Source: CALGTL01 sp963579135
Lineage (GTDB): Bacteria; Chloroflexota; Dehalococcoidia; Lucifugimonadales; Australimonadaceae
Reading direction: 5' to 3'
Length of the DNA: 6,656 bases
Assembly (NCBI GenBank): GCA_963579135.1
Contig: CAUZFB010000088.1
Coordinates: forward strand, 1-6,656
Program-made: the position numbers and the translations under genes
Notes under the pieces: model-generated
What the model was told of the DNA's origin: nothing
Seen by the model: the letters and a program-made list of their open reading frames with translations, nothing else
Database searches by the model: none
Shown here: positions 1-6,270 of the stretch, piece by piece
Layout: each line of letters begins with the position of its first letter
Numbering within the stretch: position 1 is the first letter of the stretch

Positions 1-506
1 CCAGAGGGTGCGGCGGCATCGTGCCGCAAGCGGTGGTGAAACATCGCAATAGCAGGACCACTAAGCGCCAGGTAAAGCACCGCTTGCGATCCCGTCGATT
101 GAGGCAGGTTGGCAAGCACAAGGAACATCACCAACAAACCCGGAACGAATGACCATCGTGATCGCTTGGTACGGTAAGCCAACCATGACGTTGTGTAAGC
201 GAGCGACCACGTCGACCAAACCAGCAAGACTCCCATCCCCATCACTGAAGTTCCACCTAATGCGGCGAATCCGACAGCAGCCGCGACGCCGATTGCCACG
301 AAAGCGCCGATGAGATGTGCCATCAGAGGTGGGCGTACTCGTGTGGCAATGAAATAGCCGAGCCCGAGGGCTGGGATGACGTGCGCCCACAGTGGTGAAA
401 CTGCGCTAACCCATCGGGCGCCGTCTGTCGTCCACGCAACCACGATGAGCGGCAGGCTAAGCATCAGCAATGACGGCCAGTCGCGCTTAGCGGACGCCGT
501 GCTCAT
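1..506 (-). CDS. Polytopic membrane protein, probable N-terminal part of a TgpA-like transglutaminase (partial)
   Basis: The left edge of the window cuts this gene, leaving 168 whole codons of its N-terminus. The translation is very hydrophobic, with about five or six likely membrane segments (roughly residues 11-25, 38-56, 63-85, 89-110, 119-135 and 140-157). They are separated by short basic or polar loops such as YRTKRSR near 111-117. No catalytic domain is visible. It lies 11 bp after the DUF58 gene and two genes after the MoxR gene. In many bacteria the third member of this cluster is a protein with an N-terminal membrane bundle followed by an extracytoplasmic transglutaminase-like domain (TgpA/DUF3488 type), so I infer that identity from context. 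The start is uncertain. The ATG at 506 has no clear ribosome site, while an in-frame TTG at 521, overlapping the DUF58 stop, follows a purine-rich AGAAGAG and would add five residues. It could instead be an unrelated integral membrane protein of the cluster. Confidence 0.7.
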   Translation of the reverse strand, partial: MSTASAKRDWPSLLMLSLPLIVVAWTTDGARWVSAVSPLWAHVIPALGLGYFIATRVRPPLMAHLIGAFVAIGVAAAVGFAALGGTSVMGMGVLLVWSTWSLAYTTSWLAYRTKRSRWSFVPGLLVMFLVLANLPQSTGSQAVLYLALSGPAIAMFHHRLRHDAAAPS

Positions 507-517
507 GGGTGACGCGA

Positions 518-1747
518 TCAATATGCGCTCTTCTGACGAGCGATGGATCTGTCGAGGATCGCGGGGATGGAGAGACTGAGGTCATCGCCTTTGCGAATTG
601 ATCCATGCATAGGGAGATGGTCAGCCCCATCCGGCGGGGAATCTACACGCCACTGATCGAAGCTTGGTCCGTAGAGCGGCAGCACAATTACGCCCACTCC
701 GCTATGCTCCAATCCCTCTAGGAGTCGCGTGAGCGCGGAAGTGACAGAAGGGGTTATGACGTAAATCCGGCCGCCTGGTTCCATCTGTGAGCGATGCTCC
801 AGCAACAGTCGGGCGACAGGCGTCCGCCCCCTGGCGGTCGCCAATGCAAGCGCTTCGAGGATTTTCTCCCGTTGTGGTTTGCCTGCATCTGGCGCGAGGT
901 TGATCGTCGATTCACCGATCGCGAGTAAGCCTACGGGCACGTCTGCGTCAAGGCATGCCACCGCGAGAGACGCAGCGATCGTAACTGCGTACTCTTCTGT
1001 GCTCTCATCTGCAAAGCCGGTGTGGACTACCTGCTCCAAGTCGAGCACGACGTGCGCGGCGCGGCTGGAGCTGTCGTCTTCGAACTCCATCGTCATCAGA
1101 CGATCCAACCGCGCTGTCGTCGGCCAATGAATGTGCGACAGGGGGTCCCGGGGTGCGTACTCCCGGAGTCTCGCTGTAGTAGACACTCCATACGTTTGGA
1201 GCGCCGGATCCGCACCGCGACTACCTTCGCCCGTACTCGTCAGCGAGGCGGTAGGGAAGGGGATGGTACGGGGGTAAACTAGGATGCTTTTTGAGCTCCC
1301 GATATATCGTCGGTGCTTACGGAATCCGAGCGGATCGGAGCCTTCAATCACCACGGGCCCGACTTGGTTCATACCACGACGCCGTGGTCCGAGTTCGGCC
1401 GTCCACCAAACCGCACCGCGCTGGGGAACATCGACTACCTTGGTCAGTGCAAGCACGGCTTGTCCTTCGGTGTGCCTGTCGGCGACCGCCACACCTAGAC
1501 CCCACCGGGTCATGTTCCGCCCGTCGATGAGGCTTACGTTCACTTCAAGGGGCTCGCCCGGCTTCGGAAAGAGTGACTTCGCTGTGATTTCCGCTCGAAG
1601 TCCACTTGTCTGGATCCGGGCCCACAAAGAGCCTATCGCCACAGCAATTGCGAGTGAGTAGAGCCCAAAATAGAGCGGCTTGAACCCCGACAGCAACGCT
1701 ACTCCGACAACGACCGCAATGAAGAAAAGTGCTCTGTACCGTGACAC
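518..1747 (-). CDS. Membrane-anchored DUF58 family protein
   Basis: This 409-residue protein has two N-terminal hydrophobic segments (about residues 5-20 and 24-42), then a soluble region. The DUF58 signature is clear: a basic stretch PRRRGMNQVGP (121-131), DPLGF (138-142), then REYAPRDPLSHIHWPTTAR (195-213), which matches the family pattern of R-Y-x-x-x-D followed by I-x-W and an arginine. After this comes a vWA-like fold beginning AHVVLDLE (231-238). It has Asp236 but not a full D-x-S-x-S metal site, so a metal-dependent adhesion function cannot be assumed. The start is GTG, the first available in frame, 11 bp after the MoxR stop, with a weak TAGGT upstream. DUF58 proteins occur beside MoxR ATPases and transglutaminase-like membrane proteins. 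They are thought to work with the ATPase in envelope-related processes, but their molecular role is poorly defined. The family call is firm and the function is not known. Confidence 0.92.
   Translation of the reverse strand: MSRYRALFFIAVVVGVALLSGFKPLYFGLYSLAIAVAIGSLWARIQTSGLRAEITAKSLFPKPGEPLEVNVSLIDGRNMTRWGLGVAVADRHTEGQAVLALTKVVDVPQRGAVWWTAELGPRRRGMNQVGPVVIEGSDPLGFRKHRRYIGSSKSILVYPRTIPFPTASLTSTGEGSRGADPALQTYGVSTTARLREYAPRDPLSHIHWPTTARLDRLMTMEFEDDSSSRAAHVVLDLEQVVHTGFADESTEEYAVTIAASLAVACLDADVPVGLLAIGESTINLAPDAGKPQREKILEALALATARGRTPVARLLLEHRSQMEPGGRIYVITPSVTSALTRLLEGLEHSGVGVIVLPLYGPSFDQWRVDSPPDGADHLPMHGSIRKGDDLSLSIPAILDRSIARQKSAY
528..534 (-). promoter_or_regulatory. Possible ribosome site for an alternative TTG start of the membrane protein
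   Basis: On the minus strand AGAAGAG ends six bases before a TTG at 521-519. That TTG overlaps the TGA stop of the DUF58 gene (TTGA) and is in frame with the ATG at 506. The region just upstream of the ATG has no purine run. This favours a stop-start overlap with translational coupling, but ATG remains the commoner start codon. Confidence 0.35.
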
Positions 1748-1758
1748 GAAGTACCTAT

Positions 1759-2736
1759 TCAGGTGGTCGTGTTGTCGGGCATGGTCTGGTTTGTCCGCTC
1801 AATCGGAACCTGCCGAATCAAGTCGCTGACGATCTCGTTGATATCCAGCAAGCCATCGGACACTCCTTCTTCGGTTACTCGATGGGCGAGGACGGGAGCA
1901 ATCACCGCTCTGACGTCGTCGGGTGTCGTGAAGTCTCTGTCGGCCAGCACAGCGTGCGCGCGCGCCATATTGATTGCGGCCATCGTCGCTCGTGTAGAGG
2001 GCCCTGTTGCAACGGACGGGTGACTCCGAGCAGCGCCGATTAATGCAACCACGTACTCCACGACTGTTGGGTCGATGAAGACGTGCCGGACGGCGTTCTG
2101 CGCCTGACGGACATCCTCTATCGAAACCACTGGCCCTATTTCATCCAGCGGATGGATCACCAATTGGCGATTGGCGATAGCACTCTCATCGTGCGGATAG
2201 GGATAGTGAAGTTTGATGGTTACCGTGAATCGGTCTAGTTCCGTATCCGGAAGTGGGAACGTCCCGGCGTGCCGCCCAGGATTCCGCGTGGCAATGACTA
2301 CGAATGGCTCAGGCACAGGATGGCCAACGCCGTCCACAGTGACCTGATGTTCATCGAGACTTTCGAGGAACGCAGACTGAGTCCGTGGGGACGCACGGTT
2401 AATTTCGTCTATAAGAACGATCTGGGACAGAATCGGTCCCGGGCGAAAGTGAAAATCCCGGTCTCGTTGGTCGAACACATTCGTTCCGGTGATATCGGAC
2501 GGGAGAAGGTCTGCCGTGCACTGGATACGCTGGAAACGGGCATCAATCGACCGGGCGAGGCTCTTCGCCAGAACCGTTTTGCCGACGCCAGGTGGTCCTT
2601 CCACCATGACGTGGCCACTAGCCAGCAGGCCCATCACCACCAGCCGGACAGCTGGTTCATCGCCAATCAGCACGCCGCTGATATTGTCGATCACTTTGCG
2701 GGCGACCTGATTCGCACGCCGGATGTCTGTCTCCAC
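1759..2736 (-). CDS. MoxR-family AAA+ ATPase
   Basis: This 325-residue cytoplasmic ATPase has the full MoxR layout: Walker A GPPGVGKT (47-54), the family segment IQCTADLLPSDITG (71-84), Walker B VLIDEINR (107-114), sensor 1 around ATRNP (149-153), the PLPDTELDRF box (161-170) and sensor 2 GPSTRA (245-250). MoxR proteins hydrolyse ATP to remodel or mature partner proteins, often products of the same operon; here those would be the DUF58 and membrane proteins downstream. One difference is seen: the loop after sensor 1 reads RNPGRHAGT, where most relatives have QNP followed by an acidic residue. The C-terminus ends in a short polar tail. The start is GTG; an in-frame TGA lies immediately upstream, and GGAGG sits four bases before it, so no longer form is possible. 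It is the first gene of the minus-strand operon. Confidence 0.95.
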   Translation of the reverse strand: METDIRRANQVARKVIDNISGVLIGDEPAVRLVVMGLLASGHVMVEGPPGVGKTVLAKSLARSIDARFQRIQCTADLLPSDITGTNVFDQRDRDFHFRPGPILSQIVLIDEINRASPRTQSAFLESLDEHQVTVDGVGHPVPEPFVVIATRNPGRHAGTFPLPDTELDRFTVTIKLHYPYPHDESAIANRQLVIHPLDEIGPVVSIEDVRQAQNAVRHVFIDPTVVEYVVALIGAARSHPSVATGPSTRATMAAINMARAHAVLADRDFTTPDDVRAVIAPVLAHRVTEEGVSDGLLDINEIVSDLIRQVPIERTNQTMPDNTTT

Positions 2737-2740
2737 TCAC

Positions 2741-2745
2741 CCTCC
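2741..2745 (-). promoter_or_regulatory. Ribosome binding site of the MoxR gene
   Basis: GGAGG (within GGGGAGGGTGA) lies four bases before the GTG at 2736-2734 on the minus strand. The spacing is slightly short, but an in-frame TGA directly before the GTG makes this the only upstream start. The site therefore settles the N-terminus. Confidence 0.7.
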
Positions 2746-2770
2746 CCGCTACCGGACAGTTCGGTTCCAC

Positions 2771-2779
2771 ATGCTATCA
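2771..2779 (-). promoter_or_regulatory. Candidate extended -10 promoter for the MoxR operon
   Basis: On the minus strand TGATAGCAT combines a TGN extension with a -10-like TAGCAT (four of six consensus bases). It would start transcription near 2764, about 28 bases before the GTG start. No good -35 element lies 17-18 bp upstream. This is a motif match by eye only. Confidence 0.3.
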
Positions 2780-2827
2780 CCACGCCAATGCGGGAGTGGG
2801 CAGCACCAGTGGCCCGGGCGGGGAGCG

Positions 2828-2856
2828 TTGAATTGTAGGCATCGGGGGCGTAGAGT
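2828..2856 (+). promoter_or_regulatory. Candidate sigma70-type promoter for the dehydrogenase operon
   Basis: TTGAAT (2828-2833) and TAGAGT (2851-2856) each match four of six consensus bases and are exactly 17 bp apart. Transcription would begin near 2863, giving a leader of about 73 bases before the E1 alpha start. It lies back to back with the candidate minus-strand promoter. It is supported only by motif and position. Confidence 0.4.
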
Positions 2857-2866
2857 TTGGTTGATG

Positions 2867-2882
2867 TCGACCGGTCCGTCGA
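2867..2882. repeat. Short dyad near the predicted transcription start
   Basis: TCGAC (2867-2871) and GTCGA (2878-2882) form an inverted repeat around six bases, and GACCGGTC at 2869-2876 is itself palindromic. The outer bases TGAT and ATCA continue the symmetry imperfectly. Its place just after the candidate -10 box would suit an operator or a leader hairpin. It is short enough to occur by chance. Confidence 0.3.
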
Positions 2883-2923
2883 TCACGCACGCGATGTGCT
2901 GTTCCCCGCTGACTTTCCACTAC

Positions 2924-2930
2924 GAGGTGA
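2924..2930 (+). promoter_or_regulatory. Ribosome binding site that fixes the E1 alpha start
   Basis: GAGGTGA lies five bases before the ATG at 2936. The open frame extends upstream to an ATG at 2723, but that would overlap the MoxR start and the promoter region, and its extra 71 residues show no family resemblance. The ribosome site marks 2936 as the real start. Confidence 0.85.
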
Positions 2931-2935
2931 CCCCT

Positions 2936-3943
2936 ATGCTCCCTGAGGTTTCGCATGAAGTCCTCGAGACGATGTTTCGGAAAGCGATGTTGATCCGGCG
3001 ATTCGAGGAAGAGCTCATCAGGCTTGGTCGGAAGGAAATCCCCGGGCATTACCATCTAGCGTATTCACAAGAGGTGACCGCGGCGGTGATCCACGAGGCC
3101 GCACTTCCGACTGATTGGTTCGGAGCGACCCACCGGAATCATCACGTCATGCTCGCCCGGGGCTTGGACCCCAAGCTGCTTATGGCGGAGTGCATGGGTA
3201 AAGCAACGGGCGCCAACAAAGGATACGCGGGGAGCTTCCACGCGAACGCCCCGGGCCTCAACTGCGTGCCAACGTCCGCAATGGTCGCTGGCATGATTCC
3301 GGTCGCCGCAGGCGCGGCCCTCGCTGCGAAAGCAAAGGGTAACGGAGCGGTTTCTTTCCCCTTCTTCGGCGATGGGGCGGTGGCCGAAGGGGCTTTCTAC
3401 GAAACGCTGGAGATCGCCGCCGTGCACAAGCTGCCGGTAGTGTTCGTGTGCGAGAACAACGGATATCTTGACCCCGACGTGGCAACGTGGCGGACCGGCC
3501 ACACCGGCGGGAGCAAAGTACCCCTGGCTTTCGATATCCCCGTGTCCATCGTCGATGCGATGGATGCCGGTGTGTTGTATCGCGCAGTGAGCCGTGCTAT
3601 CGAGCGAGCCCGCGCAGGCGAGGGGCCCACATTCATGGAAGTGCGTACGTACCCCAGCCAAGCTGGGCACATGGACACGGTTGAGCTTCCCGAAGGCAAC
3701 ACAGATCTGGCACCAGCGATTGGCATGACCTCGTGGCCGGCTGGAGTCTCGTACTACCGCTTGCATGATTCACTGACGCGTTTCGCCGAGGAGCTCGTCG
3801 TGGGTGGAGCTATGACGGCGGAAAAGGCGCTGGAGATTGATGGAGAGGTGACGGCACTGGTCGCGGAGGCAACCGTATTCGGTCTGGAAAGCCCGTACCC
3901 GAAGCCCGAAGAAGCGCTTGAGCGAGTGTACGCACCGTTCTAA
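2936..3943 (+). CDS. 2-oxoacid dehydrogenase E1 component, alpha subunit (thiamine diphosphate-dependent)
   Basis: This 335-residue cytoplasmic subunit would pair with E1 beta (next gene) to decarboxylate a 2-oxoacid and pass the acyl group to E2 lipoyl-lysine. Family features are RRFEE (21-25), THRNHHVMLARG (65-76), the AECMGKATGANKGYAGSFH stretch (84-102), and the thiamine diphosphate motif from GDG (145-147) to NN (174-175), with Mg-ligand candidates Asp146 and Asn175. Length is normal for the family. Three signature positions differ from typical pyruvate and branched-chain enzymes. The residue after FYETL is Glu159, where Asn is usual. The loop normally reading YRxHGHS is YPSQAGHM (239-246), keeping the His but losing the Arg and the Ser. 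The segment after NN reads GYLDPDVAT, unlike the common form. It is the first gene of the operon. The E1 alpha family is secure; the substrate (pyruvate, acetoin, branched-chain or another) is not determined. Confidence 0.93.
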   Translation: MLPEVSHEVLETMFRKAMLIRRFEEELIRLGRKEIPGHYHLAYSQEVTAAVIHEAALPTDWFGATHRNHHVMLARGLDPKLLMAECMGKATGANKGYAGSFHANAPGLNCVPTSAMVAGMIPVAAGAALAAKAKGNGAVSFPFFGDGAVAEGAFYETLEIAAVHKLPVVFVCENNGYLDPDVATWRTGHTGGSKVPLAFDIPVSIVDAMDAGVLYRAVSRAIERARAGEGPTFMEVRTYPSQAGHMDTVELPEGNTDLAPAIGMTSWPAGVSYYRLHDSLTRFAEELVVGGAMTAEKALEIDGEVTALVAEATVFGLESPYPKPEEALERVYAPF

Positions 3944-3973
3944 CTGTCCACGCCCAGAAAAATTCCTTTCGTT

Positions 3974-3978
3974 GGAGG
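3974..3978 (+). promoter_or_regulatory. Ribosome binding site that fixes the E1 beta start
   Basis: GGAGG lies five bases before the ATG at 3984. The frame is open from an ATG at 3918, which would overlap the end of E1 alpha and add 22 residues unlike the family. E1 beta proteins usually begin just before the MTY-like motif, which this start gives (MTKMTYSAA). Confidence 0.85.
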
Positions 3979-3983
3979 CCGCT

Positions 3984-4940
3984 ATGACAAAAATGACCTA
4001 TTCAGCCGCTGTTGCACAGACGCTTGAGCGGCTTATGCGCGAGGATGACAAAATCATCATTGTTTACCCAGGGATTGGCTCACCTCCCCCGTTTGGCGTT
4101 CCCAAGGACCTGCACCACCGAGGATTCGCGATGCCGATTGCGGAGCTTGGGTATGGCGGGGTCGGCACCGGCGCCGCCGTAGCAGGCATGAAACCCCTCG
4201 TGAACTTTGGGATTGGTAGCTGGATGTTCCAGGCATGGGCGCACGTCGTGAACGAGGCCCCCCAGTACTACTATACGACTGGCGGTGAGATCGAAGTTCC
4301 AATCGTCTTCCACATAGCCAGTGGAATCCGCTCTGCGAACGGCTCGCAGCACAGCCACAATGTTCAGGGCATGCTTTGGAACACGCCCGGGCTGCAGATC
4401 ACGATGCCGGCAACGGCCGCGGACGTGAAAGGTATGCTACCTTCCATGTTTGCGAGCCCGAACCCGACGTTCTTCATCTCTCATTCATTCACTGACAATA
4501 TCGAATGGGAGGTTCCTGACGAGGATTACATCATCCCGTTGGGGAAGGCGGATGTGAAGCGCGAGGGCAAAGACGCGACCATCATCGCGAGCTCTATTAT
4601 GGTGCATCGTGCGTTGGAAGCGGCGGAGACACTTCAGAACGAGCACAAGGTTGATGTTGAGGTTGTTGATATTCGGTCCCTCGTCCCCTTGGACAAAGAG
4701 ACTATCTTCAAATCCGTGGCCAAAACGGGCCGCGTCGTAATCGGCGACGAGGGCCACCGCAGCAACAACGTCGCCTCCGGGATATCGTCGTTCATCGTTG
4801 AAGAGATCTTCGACTCACTCAAGGCTCCGATCAAGATTGTCTCGCCTCCGGACGTATGTATTCCCTACTCTCCGCCCATGGAAGCATTTATTCGGCCTAC
4901 CGCAGACAAACTTGTCGCGAGCGTCCTCTCCATCATTTAG
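3984..4940 (+). CDS. 2-oxoacid dehydrogenase E1 component, beta subunit
   Basis: This 318-residue protein has the two-part E1 beta / transketolase layout: an N-terminal pyrimidine-binding domain starting MTYSAAVAQ, and a C-terminal transketolase-type domain with ITMPATAADVKGML (139-152), DYIIPLGKADVKREGKD (181-197), VVDIRSLVPLD (227-237) and VVIGDEGHRSNNVAS (251-265). The glutamate that activates the cofactor's aminopyrimidine in human E1 beta (in PISE) is kept as Glu54 in PIAELG, and the active-site His is kept as His123 in SQHSH. Several usual motifs are replaced: GEDVG by YPGIG (28-32), the QAIDQ region by QAWAH (83-87), and RGPNG by HIASG (110-114). The gene follows E1 alpha by 40 bp and ends with TAG followed at once by in-frame TAA. 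It is an E1 beta of a divergent branch; the substrate is not known. Confidence 0.93.
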   Translation: MTKMTYSAAVAQTLERLMREDDKIIIVYPGIGSPPPFGVPKDLHHRGFAMPIAELGYGGVGTGAAVAGMKPLVNFGIGSWMFQAWAHVVNEAPQYYYTTGGEIEVPIVFHIASGIRSANGSQHSHNVQGMLWNTPGLQITMPATAADVKGMLPSMFASPNPTFFISHSFTDNIEWEVPDEDYIIPLGKADVKREGKDATIIASSIMVHRALEAAETLQNEHKVDVEVVDIRSLVPLDKETIFKSVAKTGRVVIGDEGHRSNNVASGISSFIVEEIFDSLKAPIKIVSPPDVCIPYSPPMEAFIRPTADKLVASVLSII

Positions 4941-4976
4941 TAAGTAAGATGTCGTCAGAATCGGAGGACTGGATAG

Positions 4977-6236
4977 ATGGCTGATGTTGTCGTGATGCCC
5001 CGGATGGGGTACGACATGACTGAAGGAACGGTAGTGAGTTGGCTAAAACGCGAAGGTGATAGTGTCACCTTGCATGAAGTCATCGCGGAGATTGAGACCG
5101 ACAAAGCAGTCGTGGAAATCGAGTCGGCGAGCAGTGGCTTGATCCTCAAAATCGTCGTCCCTGCGGGAGCCACGGTGCCGGTCGGGGATACGATTGCCTA
5201 CATCGGCCAGGTGGGTGAAGAGATCGAGGCGGCAACACTAGCGACTGACGCTCCACTACCACGCGTCTCAGCGGTGACGACAGCACCCGCCGCTGTGTCC
5301 CGCCCGTCGAGAACGACGGGCGGGAGCAAATCATCTCCGGTTGCCCGTAAGCTCGCTGAAGAGCATGGGGTTGATCTTAGTCAGGTGCAAGGCACCGGCC
5401 CAGCTGGACGCATCACTAAGGATGACGTGCTCGCTGCTGCCAGCGGCAGTACGAACATCTCGGAGCCATATGCCGCTGCACCGAGCAGTCTCCCGCTGAT
5501 AACGCCCGCCGCTCAATCTTCCGCGCCCCTTACGCCACGCCTCCCTGGCCCCGATGGATCGATTCCAATCGGCCGCATGGGTCAAGCGATAGCGAGGCGA
5601 ACGCAATCGACGATGAACGAGGCCCCCCACTTCTACCTCACTGTACGGATAGACATGACCGACGCAGTTGCAATGCGCGAAACCATCAACCGAACAGCAC
5701 CATCGAAGGACCGGATCAGCGTCAACGATCTAGTTCTAAAAGCTTGTGCTCTCGCGCTCGCCAAACATCCGGTGTTCAACTCAACGTTCGAGGACGATTA
5801 CCTGAACGTCCAGCCTCACGTGAATCTCGGGATTGCCGTCGCCATGCCAGAAGGTCTGGTCGTTCCCGCAATCATAGGTTGCGAGAGCAAGTCGGTGACC
5901 GAAATAGCTGTTGCCGCCAAGGATCTTGCTGAGCGGGCCAAGGCAGGTACTCTTCGCCAGGAGGAGTACACAGGCACGTTTTCGGTAAGCAATCTGGGGA
6001 TGTTTGGAGTTGACTCGTTCACTGCAATCATCGTTTCGCCCCAAGTGGCGGTTCTCGCTGTGGGCGAGGTCCAGGACGCTACAGTCCCGATTAATGGCGG
6101 CATTCACATTAGACAAATCCTCTATGCCACGCTCTCTACTGACCACCGTGCCGCCAACGGTGTGGAAGCGGCGATGTTCGCCGGTGAGATCAGGCGGCTA
6201 CTTGAAGACCCGAGTCAGTTGATGCCCGTAAGCTAG
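4977..6236 (+). CDS. 2-oxoacid dehydrogenase E2 component (dihydrolipoamide acyltransferase)
   Basis: This 419-residue cytoplasmic enzyme transfers an acyl group from E1 to CoA by way of a swinging lipoyl-lysine. Domains in order: one lipoyl domain (about 2-77) with the lipoylation site Lys43 in IETDKA; a Pro/Ala/Ser-rich linker (83-118); a peripheral subunit-binding domain (119-153, SSPVARKLAEEHGVD to GPAGRITKDDVLA); a second linker (154-196); and a catalytic domain (197-419) with HFYLTVRIDMT (218-228), ISVNDLVLKA (247-256), GTFSVSNLGMFGVDSF (333-348) and STDHRAANG (387-395). The catalytic His390 is present, but the usual HxxxDG has Asn394 instead of Asp. Domain count and length fit compact bacterial E2 proteins. 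GGAGG lies nine bases before the ATG, and the gap from E1 beta is 36 bp. A strong hairpin lies in the DNA of the first linker. Which acyl group is carried cannot be told. Confidence 0.94.
   Translation: MADVVVMPRMGYDMTEGTVVSWLKREGDSVTLHEVIAEIETDKAVVEIESASSGLILKIVVPAGATVPVGDTIAYIGQVGEEIEAATLATDAPLPRVSAVTTAPAAVSRPSRTTGGSKSSPVARKLAEEHGVDLSQVQGTGPAGRITKDDVLAAASGSTNISEPYAAAPSSLPLITPAAQSSAPLTPRLPGPDGSIPIGRMGQAIARRTQSTMNEAPHFYLTVRIDMTDAVAMRETINRTAPSKDRISVNDLVLKACALALAKHPVFNSTFEDDYLNVQPHVNLGIAVAMPEGLVVPAIIGCESKSVTEIAVAAKDLAERAKAGTLRQEEYTGTFSVSNLGMFGVDSFTAIIVSPQVAVLAVGEVQDATVPINGGIHIRQILYATLSTDHRAANGVEAAMFAGEIRRLLEDPSQLMPVS
5298..5325. repeat. Perfect 12-bp inverted repeat (hairpin) inside the E2 gene
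   Basis: The arms TCCCGCCCGTCG (5298-5309) and CGACGGGCGGGA (5314-5325) are exact reverse complements around the four-base loop AGAA. They code for residues 108-117, in the flexible linker between the lipoyl and subunit-binding domains. No T-run follows, so it does not look like a rho-independent terminator. The stem is GC-rich and should fold strongly in RNA. Confidence 0.9.
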
Positions 6237-6238
6237 CG

Positions 6239-6249
6239 CCGAGACTCGG
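6239..6249. repeat. Small palindrome between the E2 and hydrolase genes
   Basis: CCGAGACTCGG is a perfect 5-bp inverted repeat around one base, two bases after the E2 stop codon. It has no following T-run and too small a loop for a good hairpin, so it is at most a weak protein-binding or processing site. Confidence 0.25.
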
Positions 6250-6270
6250 TGAACCGCAGAGGAGATCGAC

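Noticed and set aside
61..390. Minus-strand open frame of 109 codons near the left edge
   Set aside because: It is in another frame of the same strand as the membrane-protein gene, whose continuous hydrophobic translation from 506 to the edge is far more protein-like.
1952..1965. Alternating purine-pyrimidine tract (GCGTGCGCGCGCGC) that could form Z-DNA
   Set aside because: It encodes Ala/Arg/His residues in an ordinary helix of the MoxR protein, and such short tracts are common in GC-rich genes.
2269..2838. Plus-strand open frame of 189 codons opposite the MoxR gene
   Set aside because: It is antisense to a clearly conserved ATPase, lacks family motifs and a ribosome site, and is a by-product of the GC-rich codons on the other strand.
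2723..2935. A 71-residue N-terminal extension of E1 alpha
   Set aside because: It would overlap the MoxR start and the promoter region and has no family similarity, while the ATG at 2936 has an excellent ribosome site.
3065..3766. Minus-strand open frame of 233 codons opposite E1 alpha
   Set aside because: It lies wholly within the conserved E1 alpha gene. Its translation is rich in Arg, His and Cys with no recognisable domain.
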